A stretch of DNA of 64,000 nt. It comes from Chitinophagales bacterium. GTDB lineage: Bacteria; Bacteroidota; Bacteroidia; Chitinophagales; Chitinophagaceae. Position numbers and translations under genes: made by a program. Numbering within the stretch: position 1 is the stretch's first letter; each line of letters opens with the position of its first letter. The stretch spans positions 19,202 through 83,201 of the forward strand of contig JAATGJ010000033.1 in the NCBI GenBank assembly GCA_015654695.1, written 5' to 3'. The notes beneath the pieces were generated by a model. It was not told the DNA's origin, did not search any database, and saw nothing but the letters and a program-made list of their open reading frames with translations. Positions 55,225 to 64,000 of the stretch are shown here, in pieces.

Positions 55225-55857
55225 CTAAGGCAGTGTAAGGTAATGTTGTCCGTCTTCATAGTCTTTATCTAATGCCCCGAATACTGCTTTCAGGTGTTTT
55301 TCATTTCCCAGGAAATCTGCATTGCTCGCATCAATAAATAAAGTTTTGATATTATGCTGTTTTATGTAATGGGTATAAGTTTCCTGAATCCTGAATAAAT
55401 AGTCGTCCGGTATCTTTTGTTCATAGGAGCGGTTGCGGTTTTTTATATTGGCCTGGAGTTTACTTACCGGTGCATGCAGGTAGATCAGCAGGTCAGGTTG
55501 CACCAGTTGCTGGTTAATGATCTCGAAGAGCCGCTGGTATAAACGGAATTCATCTTCAGGTAAAGTAACTTTTGCAAACAATAAACATTTTGTAAAAAGA
55601 TAATCCGATATGGTCAGGTGCTGGAACATATCTTTTTGCTGCAGGAATTCTTTTTGTTGTTTGAACCGCTCGGCCATAAAGAACAGCTCCAGGGGAAAAG
55701 CATAGTTCGCCGGGTTTTCATAAAACTTAGGAAGAAAGGGATTATCAGCGAATTCTTCCAGTATGAGCCGGGCATTGTAATGCTTGGACAGCATGTGGGC
55801 CAGTGTTGTTTTGCCGGCGCCGATATTTCCCTCTATGGTGATGAAGTTGTAGTTCAT
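55225..55857 (-). CDS. Deoxynucleoside kinase
   Basis: 210 residues. P-loop GNIGAGKTT (about 10-18), the EEF motif, the helix with SDYLFTK, and the lid Arg-rich segment NIKNRNRSYEQ. It phosphorylates deoxynucleosides for dNTP salvage. It precedes folK on the same strand relation (folK lies upstream, 136 bases away). In several Bacteroidota the two are adjacent or fused; here they are separate and the gap contains repeat units. Confidence 0.92.
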   Translation of the reverse strand: MNYNFITIEGNIGAGKTTLAHMLSKHYNARLILEEFADNPFLPKFYENPANYAFPLELFFMAERFKQQKEFLQQKDMFQHLTISDYLFTKCLLFAKVTLPEDEFRLYQRLFEIINQQLVQPDLLIYLHAPVSKLQANIKNRNRSYEQKIPDDYLFRIQETYTHYIKQHNIKTLFIDASNADFLGNEKHLKAVFGALDKDYEDGQHYLTLP

Positions 55858-55860
55858 TTA

Positions 55861-55892
55861 TGGTGAATAGTGAATAGTCAATGGTGAATGGC
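55861..55892. repeat. tgaatagt-type short tandem repeat
   Basis: Units tggtgaatag, tgaatagtca and atggtgaatgg in tandem, directly upstream of the deoxynucleoside kinase start codon. Confidence 0.65.
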
Positions 55893-55993
55893 CAGGCGAT
55901 CATTAGAGGTTGCAAAATAAATGAAATGGCCCTGGAGAAATGAAGAAAAAGGAATATTGTGGAAAAAATCAGTGAAATCTTTTATTAATCCAT

Positions 55994-56479
55994 TCAATCA
56001 GCTATCCTTTTCACTTCCAGCTTATCTGCGCAATCTTCCAGCAATTCAGCAACAGTTTTTAAAAAAACCGGGTGAACCGCGGTTGGAATGATCTCCGCTA
56101 ATGGTACCAATACAAAACGACGATTCTGCATTTCAGGATGGGGTATTTCCAGGAAAGTTGTTTTATGGATCTCGTTATTAAAAAAAATGATGTCTATATC
56201 AATCATCCGTTCCCCATATTTCTCTTCCCGTACCCTGCCCATCTTTTTTTCCACTTTCAGTATATGACGGATGAGTTGCTTTGCATTCAAAACGGTTTCA
56301 ATTTCCAATGCCTGGTTAAGAAAGGCGGGTTGATTGGTTTTGCCCCAGGCCGCTGTCTCGTAGAGGGATGAACTTTTGGTTACCTTCCCGCATTCAATAT
56401 GGAGCAGTTCACGGGCCGTTGCCAGCGATTGTTTTCTTTCCCCCAAATTGCCACCTGTTAGTAAATAAGCTTTGTTCAT
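55994..56479 (-). CDS. folK: 2-amino-4-hydroxy-6-hydroxymethyldihydropteridine pyrophosphokinase
   Basis: 161 residues, the usual length. Opening LLTGGNLGER, the VEKKMGRVREEKYGERMIDIDIIFF segment (ATP/pterin loop), and IPHPEMQNRRFVLVPLAEI. The enzyme transfers pyrophosphate from ATP to 6-hydroxymethyl-dihydropterin in folate synthesis. Upstream of the deoxynucleoside kinase on the same strand. Confidence 0.96.
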   Translation of the reverse strand: MNKAYLLTGGNLGERKQSLATARELLHIECGKVTKSSSLYETAAWGKTNQPAFLNQALEIETVLNAKQLIRHILKVEKKMGRVREEKYGERMIDIDIIFFNNEIHKTTFLEIPHPEMQNRRFVLVPLAEIIPTAVHPVFLKTVAELLEDCADKLEVKRIAD

Positions 56480-56487
56480 GATGATTT

Positions 56488-56582
56488 GTTCACAAGTTTA
56501 CAGGTTAACCGGGTTACAAGTTAGAGGAGAGACTTTGTTACTGTAAGGGCTGTCTGCTTATTAACTTGCTAACTTTTAAGCT
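56488..56582. repeat. ggttaac/aacttgctaac-type repeat
   Basis: Degenerate tandem units (gtttacaggttaacc, gggttacaagtt, ttaacttgctaac) in the folK-sppA divergent region. Confidence 0.45.
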
Positions 56583-56599
56583 GTCGGGCCAAATATCTT

Positions 56600-56607
56600 T
56601 ATTTTTG
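56600..56607 (+). promoter_or_regulatory. -7 box TATTTTTG for sppA
   Basis: Perfect TAnnTTTG, 22 bases before the ATG. Confidence 0.55.
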
Positions 56608-56629
56608 AGTTTAAACAACAAATTGATTT

Positions 56630-58381
56630 ATGCGGAGTTTTTTTAAAATATTCTTTGCTTCATTGCTGGCACTCATAATATTTACGCTGTTAGTGTTTTT
56701 CTTCCTGGTTGCGATAGTTGGCGGTCTAACTTCGAAAGAAGCGCCAAAAGTGGGAGAAAGATCAGTACTGGTGCTGGACCTGGGTCAGCACTATGCGGAA
56801 CAGGTAAAAGAGAATCCATTAGGAATCTTTAGCGACGAACAAACCGATGTGCCGGGTTTATATGATGTGATCCGCCTGTTGCAAAAAGCCAAAGCGGATA
56901 GAAATATTTCAGGTATTTACATTGTGGCGAATACTAATCCCAATGGGTTTGCTGCCAGTGACGAAATACGAAATGCTTTACTTGATTTTAAAAAAAGCGG
57001 TAAGTTCGTTTTGGCACATGGCGATATGATTACTCAAAAGGCATACGGCATAGCCAATGCAGCCGATAAGGTTTATGTAAGCCCGCAGGGGTATCTTGAG
57101 TGGTTTGGCTACAGTGTTGATTACGCCTTTCTGAAAGGCGCACTGGAAAAACTGGAAATAGAACCCCAGATATTTTATGCCGGTAAATTCAAAAGCGCTA
57201 CCGAGCCTTTTCGCACAGATAAGATGACGCCGGAAAATCAACTGCAAACTTCTGTATGGCTGAATGATCTCTACAGCGATCTGCTGATGACAACTGCTGA
57301 GGCCCGGAAAATGGATACAGGAACGTTGCGCCTGCTGGCCAATGAGGGCGTCATTAAAAATGCAAAGAATGCTTTTGATCATAAACTGGTGGACGGGTTA
57401 AAATATGATGATGAAATAAAAGACGAGATCAAAAGCAAATTGAAAATTGATAAATATGAAAAAATAAATTTCGTCACCATCAATACTTATTTCGCTGCAT
57501 CTACCCTGGAAAAGTTAACGGGTGAAAAAATTGCTCTTATTTATGCGGAAGGTGATATCATTGATGGCAAAAGTGGGCAGGGAAGCATCGGCAGCGAAAC
57601 ATACCGCAACCTTATCCGCAAAGCAAGATTGGACAGATCGGTAAAAGCAATTGTACTGCGGGTTAATTCAGGCGGCGGTAGTTCTATGGCGAGTGAAAAT
57701 ATCTGGAGGGAGCTTGAACTGGCCAAAAAAGAAAAACCTGTAGTAGTAAGCTTTGGAGATGTAGCAGCTTCCGGTGGTTATTATATCGCCTGCGCCGCTG
57801 ACAGTATTTTCGCATTGCCCACTACTATCACAGGTTCTATCGGGGTGTTTGGTATCATTCCCAACATGCAGGCATTTTTTAAAAATAAACTTGGTGTCAC
57901 ATTTGACGGTGTAAAGACGGGTCCTTATGCTGATGCCATGGCTACTACCCGGCCAATGAATGAGAACGAAAGAAAGATGATACAGGCGGAGATCGAAATG
58001 ATTTACACGCAGTTTAAACAAAGAGTAGCGGACGGAAGAAAGATAGATACGGCATACGTGGACAGCATTGCGCAGGGGCGTGTATGGACAGGGACAAGGG
58101 CGAAAGGAATTGGATTGATTGACCGCTTTGGTGGCATAGATGAAGCGGTAAAATGTGCAGCACGTATGGCAAAGCTTACCAACTACAGGGTAAATGAATA
58201 CCCGAAGCCGCAAAATATCTTTGACCAGGTATTAGGCAGAAAAGATCCGGCGATCTACACCAATAAAATAAAAGAAGAAATGGGAGCAGAGAATTACAGA
58301 CTATATCTCGAATTGAAAAGAGTAAAAGAAATGACGAATTCTGTGCAGGCAAGATTGCCGTTCCAGTTTTTTATACATTAA
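56630..58381 (+). CDS. sppA: Signal peptide peptidase SppA, 67K type
   Basis: 583 residues with an N-terminal membrane anchor (about 5-30) and two tandem S49 domains, as in the long SppA form. Catalytic dyad: Lys147 in ADKVYVSPQG and Ser381 in VAASGGYY. It degrades cleaved signal peptides in the inner membrane. Its promoter region faces that of folK. Confidence 0.95.
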   Translation: MRSFFKIFFASLLALIIFTLLVFFFLVAIVGGLTSKEAPKVGERSVLVLDLGQHYAEQVKENPLGIFSDEQTDVPGLYDVIRLLQKAKADRNISGIYIVANTNPNGFAASDEIRNALLDFKKSGKFVLAHGDMITQKAYGIANAADKVYVSPQGYLEWFGYSVDYAFLKGALEKLEIEPQIFYAGKFKSATEPFRTDKMTPENQLQTSVWLNDLYSDLLMTTAEARKMDTGTLRLLANEGVIKNAKNAFDHKLVDGLKYDDEIKDEIKSKLKIDKYEKINFVTINTYFAASTLEKLTGEKIALIYAEGDIIDGKSGQGSIGSETYRNLIRKARLDRSVKAIVLRVNSGGGSSMASENIWRELELAKKEKPVVVSFGDVAASGGYYIACAADSIFALPTTITGSIGVFGIIPNMQAFFKNKLGVTFDGVKTGPYADAMATTRPMNENERKMIQAEIEMIYTQFKQRVADGRKIDTAYVDSIAQGRVWTGTRAKGIGLIDRFGGIDEAVKCAARMAKLTNYRVNEYPKPQNIFDQVLGRKDPAIYTNKIKEEMGAENYRLYLELKRVKEMTNSVQARLPFQFFIH

Positions 58382-58499
58382 GGATCGGAGGCCGGCAATC
58401 AGCGTTCAGAAAGAGAAATGCCTATTAAGAGACATGATTTCCAGTTATAGGAAAATTTCTTTCATATTTTCCGGCTTCGTACTTCCGGCTTCTTTTAAA

Positions 58500-58507
58500 T
58501 ACATTTG
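58500..58507 (+). promoter_or_regulatory. -7 box TACATTTG for ABC permease
   Basis: Perfect TAnnTTTG, 17 bases before the ATG at 58525. Confidence 0.55.
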
Positions 58508-58524
58508 CTCACCAACTTCTTTAC

Positions 58525-59634
58525 ATGCCACAATCATACAGTCAGTCAAGGGCCCTGTGGGCGATCACGAGAGCGAGTTTCAAAGCTATATTCAACCAGC
58601 CCACTGCGATAGTATTCAGTTTGTTGTTCCCTATTATTTTTATTATGATTTTCGGGGCTTTCGGTAGTGGTGGTGGTGTTAGTTATAAAATAGCATTAGA
58701 GCCTGGTTGTGATACGGCCAATGTATTCTATAGTGCATTAAAAAATAACCCGCAGATCCGTATTATCAAATACCCTGATACTGCAGTTATGAACAAAGAA
58801 CTGGGAAAAGGAAGACTTACCGCCGTTATCAATATTTCACAAACAAAAGATTCATTACAAAAACCGCATTTTACTGTCAATTCAAGGTCCACCTCAGCCA
58901 GCAGTAATACGTTTGGCGCATTCAGGCAGATGCTGGAATACATGAAACTGAAATTCGAAGTGGGTATGGCGGCTAATAAAACTGAATACGTGAAGATCGA
59001 AGAACCTGTTATCTCTAATGTAAAGCAATACCGCCAGATAGATTTTATTTTACCCGGTCAACTGGGCTTTTCTATTTTATTCTCCACGTTGTTTGGGATT
59101 GCCTTTACTTTTTTCAATTTGCGTGAGCAACTGGTCTTAAAAAGATTTTACGCATCGCCGGTAAAACGTATCCATATATTACTGGGTATTGGTATGAGCC
59201 GTTTGTTCTTCCAGTTGATAAACGTGGTAGTATTGATCCTGTTTGGCCATTTCTTCCTGGATTTTACGTTACAGAACGGGGCATTGACTTTTATCCAGAT
59301 GATATTGATGTCTGTCGTCATGCTTTTTCTGCTGATGGGTGTAGGACTTATCTTCAGCAGTATTGTGAAGAGTGATGCCTCCATACCACTATGGATTAAC
59401 TTATTTGGTTTTCCGCAAATGCTTTTGTCCGGTACATTCTTTTCTATAGGAGTATTTCCCAAATGGCTACAGGAAATTTGTAATGTTTTACCATTGACCC
59501 AATTCAATAATGCCATCCGGAAAATTTCATTTGAAGGATTAAACATATTCGATTGCGGCAAAGAGCTCGGTATACTGGCAATATGGATGGTTATTATTTA
59601 TGCGATATTAGCCAGGGTTATTAAATGGGAGTGA
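58525..59634 (+). CDS. ABC-2 type transporter permease
   Basis: 369 residues: one N-terminal helix (FSLLFPIIFIMIFGAFG), a large extracytoplasmic domain (about 50-170) and five C-terminal helices with the REQLVLKRFYASPVKR loop and NVLPLTQFNNAIRKI segment typical of ABC-2 permeases (lipid or drug export). No ATP-binding subunit is encoded next to it, so it must pair with one elsewhere. Confidence 0.9.
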   Translation: MPQSYSQSRALWAITRASFKAIFNQPTAIVFSLLFPIIFIMIFGAFGSGGGVSYKIALEPGCDTANVFYSALKNNPQIRIIKYPDTAVMNKELGKGRLTAVINISQTKDSLQKPHFTVNSRSTSASSNTFGAFRQMLEYMKLKFEVGMAANKTEYVKIEEPVISNVKQYRQIDFILPGQLGFSILFSTLFGIAFTFFNLREQLVLKRFYASPVKRIHILLGIGMSRLFFQLINVVVLILFGHFFLDFTLQNGALTFIQMILMSVVMLFLLMGVGLIFSSIVKSDASIPLWINLFGFPQMLLSGTFFSIGVFPKWLQEICNVLPLTQFNNAIRKISFEGLNIFDCGKELGILAIWMVIIYAILARVIKWE

Positions 59635-59647
59635 GGAAGTAGGATAC

Positions 59648-59680
59648 ACGAAGTCAGAAGTATGAAGTCAGAAGTCCGGG
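59648..59680. repeat. gaagtcagaagt-type short tandem repeat
   Basis: acgaagtcagaagt, atgaagtcagaagtc: two clean copies of a gaagtcagaagt unit directly after the ABC permease stop codon. Confidence 0.7.
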
Positions 59681-59767
59681 GTATTAAAGAAATCTATAGT
59701 TGATTTTAGCATCTTTTATCAAGTATCCGGCATTTACCCTACAATTGACACCCAGGCTAAGCAAAAG

Positions 59768-59783
59768 ACAGTATCCAGTATCT
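59768..59783. repeat. cagtatccagtatc repeat
   Basis: Two copies of cagtatc in tandem (acagtatccagtatc) just before the SRPBCC start codon; the tail also gives a 7-of-8 -7 box (TATCTTCG). Confidence 0.5.
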
Positions 59784-59790
59784 TCGCTTC

Positions 59791-60309
59791 ATGCGTCTTA
59801 TCAGGTTTGGCCTCATCAGTTTTATATTCCTGTTCCTGCTGATCACAGGTATTTCTCTTTTTATTCCTTCACATGTCATCATGTCAAAAGCCATTAATAT
59901 CAAATCTGGCAAAGATTCCGTCATGGCGCAGATAAGTAATGCAGCTAACTGGAAGAATTGGCAACCGGGTATGGATACGTCTAAACTGCTGTACATAGCC
60001 GGTGAAGTAAAAGGAGTAATACTGGATGATAAAGATCCGCAACACCCGGTTTGTATTAAGATTGATAAAATAGAACCGGACCAGGTGACGGCGCAATTCA
60101 TCACGAAGAAGATGAAGCCTGTGGTCATTGGCTGGAAAGCGATCAGCTATCCTAATAATGATTCCGTAACGGTGCAATGGTATATGGACTTTCATCTTCG
60201 CTGGTATCCCTGGGAAAAATTCGGGAGTTTAGTATTAGAAAAATCACATGGGGCGAGAATGGAACAGGGGCTGACCAATCTAAAAAAGCTGCTTCAATCT
60301 TCCAGGTAA
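59791..60309 (+). CDS. Membrane-anchored SRPBCC-family protein
   Basis: 172 residues. One N-terminal membrane helix (about 5-27) followed by a START/SRPBCC (polyketide cyclase-like) domain: AINIKSGKDSVMAQISNAANWKNWQPG, KKMKPVVIGWKA and LEKSHGARMEQGLTNLKKLL. The fold binds hydrophobic ligands; the ligand is unknown. Single gene between the orphan permease and the SusC gene. Confidence 0.82.
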   Translation: MRLIRFGLISFIFLFLLITGISLFIPSHVIMSKAINIKSGKDSVMAQISNAANWKNWQPGMDTSKLLYIAGEVKGVILDDKDPQHPVCIKIDKIEPDQVTAQFITKKMKPVVIGWKAISYPNNDSVTVQWYMDFHLRWYPWEKFGSLVLEKSHGARMEQGLTNLKKLLQSSR

Positions 60310-60539
60310 TTCTCTTCATTTAAAGGCATACTTAGCATTGCTCAATACAAGTCAGTTTCTTTTTATGAGAGTTACTCCTGCGTTTTTGTGCGGCATTTAT
60401 TATGTATAATAGCTTTTATTTGCTGGTTTAAGCAAGATTTTACGGGAATTTTATCCAAATCATGCACGAATAATTTAATTTGGTGCCGGGTTCTGGTACA
60501 TAAAATAATATCTGTAATTAAAACTAAACACTGCTTATT

Positions 60540-63500
60540 ATGAGAAATCAACTAAAGCCAAGGCTATGGGGATGGAAATATGCATCCCTTGCCTTAGCGC
60601 TGCAATTAACCGCTGTGCTTGCATTGGCGCAGGTTCAGATCAGCGGAAAAATCACAGGGCCGGATGGAACAGGCATCCCTTCCATTTCAGTACAGGTTCG
60701 GACAACAACTATCGGCGCTGTAAGCGATGCCAATGGTGCTTATACCATCAGCGCCGTTCTTAAACCAGGTAATTACATACTTGAATTTTCGGGGGTTGGG
60801 TTTAAAAGTAAAGAGCAAAGTATTCAGATTGGCAGCTCTGTTACTTACACCTCCGACATACAGTTGGATGTAGATGCTTTGAAGCTGGACGAAGTAGTAC
60901 TTATCGGTTCTTCGCTGACCCAATCAAGAAAGCAATTAGGAAATACTGTTAATTCAGTCAGCTCTAAACAACTTGCTAATACGGGCTCAGGCAATCTAAC
61001 AGCATCATTACAAGGGAAGGTCCCGGGTGCTCAGATCACACAAACTTCAGGCGATCCATCGGGTGGTATTTCAATTCGTATGAGAGGTACCAGCACAATA
61101 AAAGGTTCTTCCGAACCATTATATGTTATTGATGGTGTAATAGTAAGTAATGCTACTACGAATGTTACCAATCTTAACGTAGCTGCAGGTGCAAGCGCTG
61201 AATTGGGAACAAACCGGATGGCCGATATAAATCCCAATGACATTGAGAAGATTGATATCATCCCGGGCGCATCAGCGTCGGCAATTTATGGTTCGAGGGC
61301 CAGTAATGGTGTTGTATTAATTACAACCAAAAAAGGAAAGACCGGACAATTGAAAATAGATTTTGGCACCAGCCTGATATCAAATTCGCTTCGGAAAAAG
61401 GTCTATATAAGTACTTACGGAAAGCAATTTGGCTATGCTGCGCTCCGTTTGGGAAATATCAGTGACGCAAAGCCACCAGCCTATACAGGCGCTTTTACTA
61501 ATTATACCAGGTCCGATGGTCAGATAAGAGTATTCGCAACTGATCTTGTAGATGTTCCCCGTTATGATTACCAGGACGATATTTTTCAAACCGGGTTAGG
61601 CACAGACAACTATATCTCATTGAGTGGCGGTACTGAAAAAACTAAGTATTATTTTTCAGGAGGCTATTATAAAAACGAAGGCATCATTAAGAATACCGAT
61701 TTCAGAAGGTATAATTTCAAAACAAGGATCGAGCAAACCATTAATAAGTATTTGACAGTTATCGGTGGCGTTGCCTATTCAAACAGTTTTTCCAATGAAA
61801 AACCAAATGGCAATGTTTTCTGGAGCCCGATTAACTCAGTAAATATCACCAACAACCTGTATGATATAAAAGTCAGAGACGCTGCGGGAAATCTCCAGGG
61901 TGTGGAACCTACCCGGGTTAACCCCCTAAGCGTAATTGAAGACATGTCTTTGACACAGCAGGTAAACAGGACGATCAGCGACATACAGGTAAAAATAAAA
62001 CCTGTCGCAGGATTGAGCATTGATTACATTCTCGGAATTGACAATTTTAGCCAGGAAGGTGTGAACTTGATTGAAAGGTATCCTTATATCTCGGCGCAGG
62101 AAGGACTTGGTTATGCGGCAAGTGCGCTCGTGAATTCATTCATTACAAATAATGATGTAAATATTTCTTACCAGACAAAATTCAAATCATTTTCTTCGCT
62201 GACTACGGTAGGTTTTAATCACCAGTATCAAAAGATCACCGGGCTATTTAATGAAGGAAGAGATTTATTGCCTGGTATTACCACTATCAACGGAGCTGCG
62301 GTAAAATTAGATCCTAGGTATAGTTCTGATGAGCGGCAGATTTTTGGCGGATTCGTGCAACAAACTTTTGGGTATAAGAATATATTTTTCCTGACTGCGG
62401 CAGGCCGTATTGATGGTAGCACTTCATTTCCAAAAGACACAAGGACCTATTTTTATCCAAAAGTAAGCGCATCATGGAATATCAGTGATATGGGTTTTTG
62501 GAAAGACATGACCAGCTCTTGGTTTAATTCTGCCCGTGTAAGAGGTTCATGGGGGCTTGCCGGCAACCTGAGTGGTATTGGTTCTTATGACCGGTTTTCC
62601 ACTTACTTGTCCAGCACTATTAACGGAGTGGCTGCTTATAATATCAATACAGCCCTTGGTAATGAATTTGTTGAACCCGAAAGAGCAAGCGAGTTTGAGT
62701 TTGGAACCGATCTTTCTTTTTTGAATAATAAATTAGGAATTGTATTCACCGTTTATAATAAGAAAATTGTTGATAATTCATTGTTGGTGGAAAGAGTATT
62801 GGCTCCCTCAACCGGTGGAAGTACAAGGACTGAAAATGTGGGAAATCTTACCAACAAGGGCTGGGAATTGGGACTTACGGGAACTCCCGTTTCAGGTAAA
62901 AATTTTACATGGAGTATTTCCGGTGCTGTAAATCATAATAAGAATTTAGTGACCGCTTCAAGCCAGGTATCACCTATCGCATTGGCAAATGCTGCCGGTT
63001 CAACTTCGGTTATTTTAGCGGGACAGCCTGTAGGTGTTTTCTTTGGCAATTATTTTGAAAGAGATGTATCGGGAAACCTGGCACTTGATGCAGCAGGCAG
63101 ACCTATAGCAGCCGTCAATAACCCTACCGCAAAAGTTTTATTAAGAAAAGTATTGGGAGACCCTAATCCAGATTGGGTACTTAGCCTTAATAATAGTTTT
63201 CAGTATAATAAGCTAAGCTTTAGTTTCCTCCTGGATGGAGCATTAGGCCAGGAAGTATTTAATGCAGACAGAAGGACAAGACAGGGAGTGGGAATAGGTG
63301 ATTATTCTGAAAAAGAAATAAAAGGAGAATTGCCAAGAGGATACATTTTTGCTGTTTATAATACAGAAGAATGGAGAGTGGAAAGCGGCTCTTATATTAA
63401 ATTAAGAGAGGTGGCTTTGTCATACGAACTCCCGTCATTTGCCAAATTCATCAAGTCTTCCTCGCTTTCACTCGTTGGCAGAAATTTAATAAGCTGGGAT

Positions 63501-63623
63501 GACTATGACGGTTACGATCCTGAAACAAATGCGGGAGGTAATAGTGCCGTGTTAAGAGGAATTGATTTCGGAAACGTACCGATTCCAAGAACTATACAGT
63601 TATCATTCAAGGCGAGTTTTTAA
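60540..63623 (+). CDS. SusC/RagA family TonB-linked outer-membrane protein
   Basis: 1027 residues. Signal peptide (ending ALAQ), a carboxypeptidase-D-like regulatory domain (about 30-115: ISGKITGPDGTGIPSISV...), the TonB plug (about 120-260) with NLTASLQGKVPGAQI, RMRGTSTIKG, YVIDGV and NPNDIEKIDIIPGASASAIYGSRASNGVVLITTKKGK, then the beta-barrel to the C-terminal IQLSFKASF. It imports glycans or other large nutrients with its SusD partner, whose gene starts 17 bases downstream. No N-terminal STN domain, so it is not of the anti-sigma-signalling type. Confidence 0.96.
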   Translation: MRNQLKPRLWGWKYASLALALQLTAVLALAQVQISGKITGPDGTGIPSISVQVRTTTIGAVSDANGAYTISAVLKPGNYILEFSGVGFKSKEQSIQIGSSVTYTSDIQLDVDALKLDEVVLIGSSLTQSRKQLGNTVNSVSSKQLANTGSGNLTASLQGKVPGAQITQTSGDPSGGISIRMRGTSTIKGSSEPLYVIDGVIVSNATTNVTNLNVAAGASAELGTNRMADINPNDIEKIDIIPGASASAIYGSRASNGVVLITTKKGKTGQLKIDFGTSLISNSLRKKVYISTYGKQFGYAALRLGNISDAKPPAYTGAFTNYTRSDGQIRVFATDLVDVPRYDYQDDIFQTGLGTDNYISLSGGTEKTKYYFSGGYYKNEGIIKNTDFRRYNFKTRIEQTINKYLTVIGGVAYSNSFSNEKPNGNVFWSPINSVNITNNLYDIKVRDAAGNLQGVEPTRVNPLSVIEDMSLTQQVNRTISDIQVKIKPVAGLSIDYILGIDNFSQEGVNLIERYPYISAQEGLGYAASALVNSFITNNDVNISYQTKFKSFSSLTTVGFNHQYQKITGLFNEGRDLLPGITTINGAAVKLDPRYSSDERQIFGGFVQQTFGYKNIFFLTAAGRIDGSTSFPKDTRTYFYPKVSASWNISDMGFWKDMTSSWFNSARVRGSWGLAGNLSGIGSYDRFSTYLSSTINGVAAYNINTALGNEFVEPERASEFEFGTDLSFLNNKLGIVFTVYNKKIVDNSLLVERVLAPSTGGSTRTENVGNLTNKGWELGLTGTPVSGKNFTWSISGAVNHNKNLVTASSQVSPIALANAAGSTSVILAGQPVGVFFGNYFERDVSGNLALDAAGRPIAAVNNPTAKVLLRKVLGDPNPDWVLSLNNSFQYNKLSFSFLLDGALGQEVFNADRRTRQGVGIGDYSEKEIKGELPRGYIFAVYNTEEWRVESGSYIKLREVALSYELPSFAKFIKSSSLSLVGRNLISWDDYDGYDPETNAGGNSAVLRGIDFGNVPIPRTIQLSFKASF

Positions 63624-63640
63624 TCTTTAAATTTTACAAC

Positions 63641-64000
63641 ATGAAAATGCAACATATTAAAAAAATGATTTTACTGGTGGGAATAGGGAGCAGTGTTCTT
63701 GTTACCTCATGCAATAAAGAATACGTTAATCCAAGTACGGCGCCTGTACCCATTGTGATCACTAACGTGGACGCATTAATGACTGTTTGCGCAGGATTGC
63801 AGAGAAGATTTACTATCGGCAGACAAAGTCCGTTATATACTGCCACGATCGGCGCTACTTATAGTGTATATGGATTATATACTCTGAACATTGGTAATAC
63901 AGCAGAAAAAGAAATGGAAACCGGAAAGGGAGCCGTAACACAGGCCAATGCTATCGTAACACAGTTATGGGCACAATGCTTATTGACCAAGACAGAAGCA
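63641..64000 (+). CDS. SusD-like lipoprotein (3' partial)
   Basis: Starts with ATG at 63641, 17 bases after the SusC stop, and is still open at the window end (120 codons seen). A lipobox VTSC lies near residue 24 (MKMQ... signal). The following segment fits the N-terminal part of SusD/RagB (ALMTVCAGLQRRFTIGRQSP). It is the surface glycan-binding partner of SusC; substrate cannot be told from this part. Confidence 0.88.
   Translation, partial: MKMQHIKKMILLVGIGSSVLVTSCNKEYVNPSTAPVPIVITNVDALMTVCAGLQRRFTIGRQSPLYTATIGATYSVYGLYTLNIGNTAEKEMETGKGAVTQANAIVTQLWAQCLLTKTEA

Overview
The window is ordinary chromosomal DNA of a Bacteroidota bacterium, most likely Chitinophagaceae (inference). Evidence: a SusC/SusD pair at the right end, a HYR-domain protein with a type IX secretion (T9SS) tail, a GH97 glycosidase, DUF3857/transglutaminase-like secreted proteins, a fused alpha/beta 2-oxoacid dehydrogenase E1, a FecR-like stub beside a sigma-like gene, few Shine-Dalgarno sites, and many starts preceded by the Bacteroidota -7 box TAnnTTTG. 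I saw no phage, insertion sequence, CRISPR array, rRNA or tRNA.

Layout. 0-5.3 kb: a giant envelope protein, cut at its 5' end, that looks like a SEDS glycosyltransferase fused to a penicillin-binding transpeptidase. 5.3-15 kb: tandem DUF1573 proteins, the fused E1 enzyme, two DUF3857 secreted proteins (one with an intact transglutaminase triad, one without), a PhzF-like protein and a DCC1-type oxidoreductase. 15.3-18.4 kb: a TPR histidine kinase with its response regulator. 18.8-21.6 kb: a secreted glycine-rich/HYR protein. 21.9-30.5 kb: YebC, an AAA_14/DUF4143 ATPase with a promoter direct repeat, two amino-acid or dicarboxylate transporters read divergently, DedA, an MFS transporter and a GT9 glycosyltransferase. 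30.5-37.5 kb: a sigma-like protein lacking region 4 with a FecR-like stub, a secreted hydrolase, an outer-membrane DUF481 protein, a lipoprotein, an ABC-F ATPase, a tail-anchored DnaJ protein and a dienelactone hydrolase. 37.9-46 kb: a DUF6600 protein with an Asn/Arg-rich tail, GH97, a CvpA-CAP fusion, an orphan histidine kinase, a YciI-like protein and an unrecognised secreted protein. 46-55 kb: GcvP, a fatty-acid-hydroxylase-superfamily enzyme, a YkgJ-like protein, a RES-Xre toxin-antitoxin pair, a methyltransferase, an MBL-fold enzyme with a tiny downstream membrane ORF, and an MFS exporter. 55-64 kb: deoxynucleoside kinase, FolK, SppA, an orphan ABC-2 permease, an SRPBCC protein, SusC and the start of a SusD-like lipoprotein.

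No single large new system is evident. The most promising items are the SEDS-PBP fusion, the ALK/LTK-like glycine-rich domain in a T9SS cargo, the regulator remnant (region-2-only sigma plus FecR stub), several genes whose -7 box lies 4-10 bases from the start codon (probable leaderless mRNAs), and short tandem intergenic repeats crowded between 55 and 60 kb, with a similar tract apparently incorporated into the ABC-F coding sequence.
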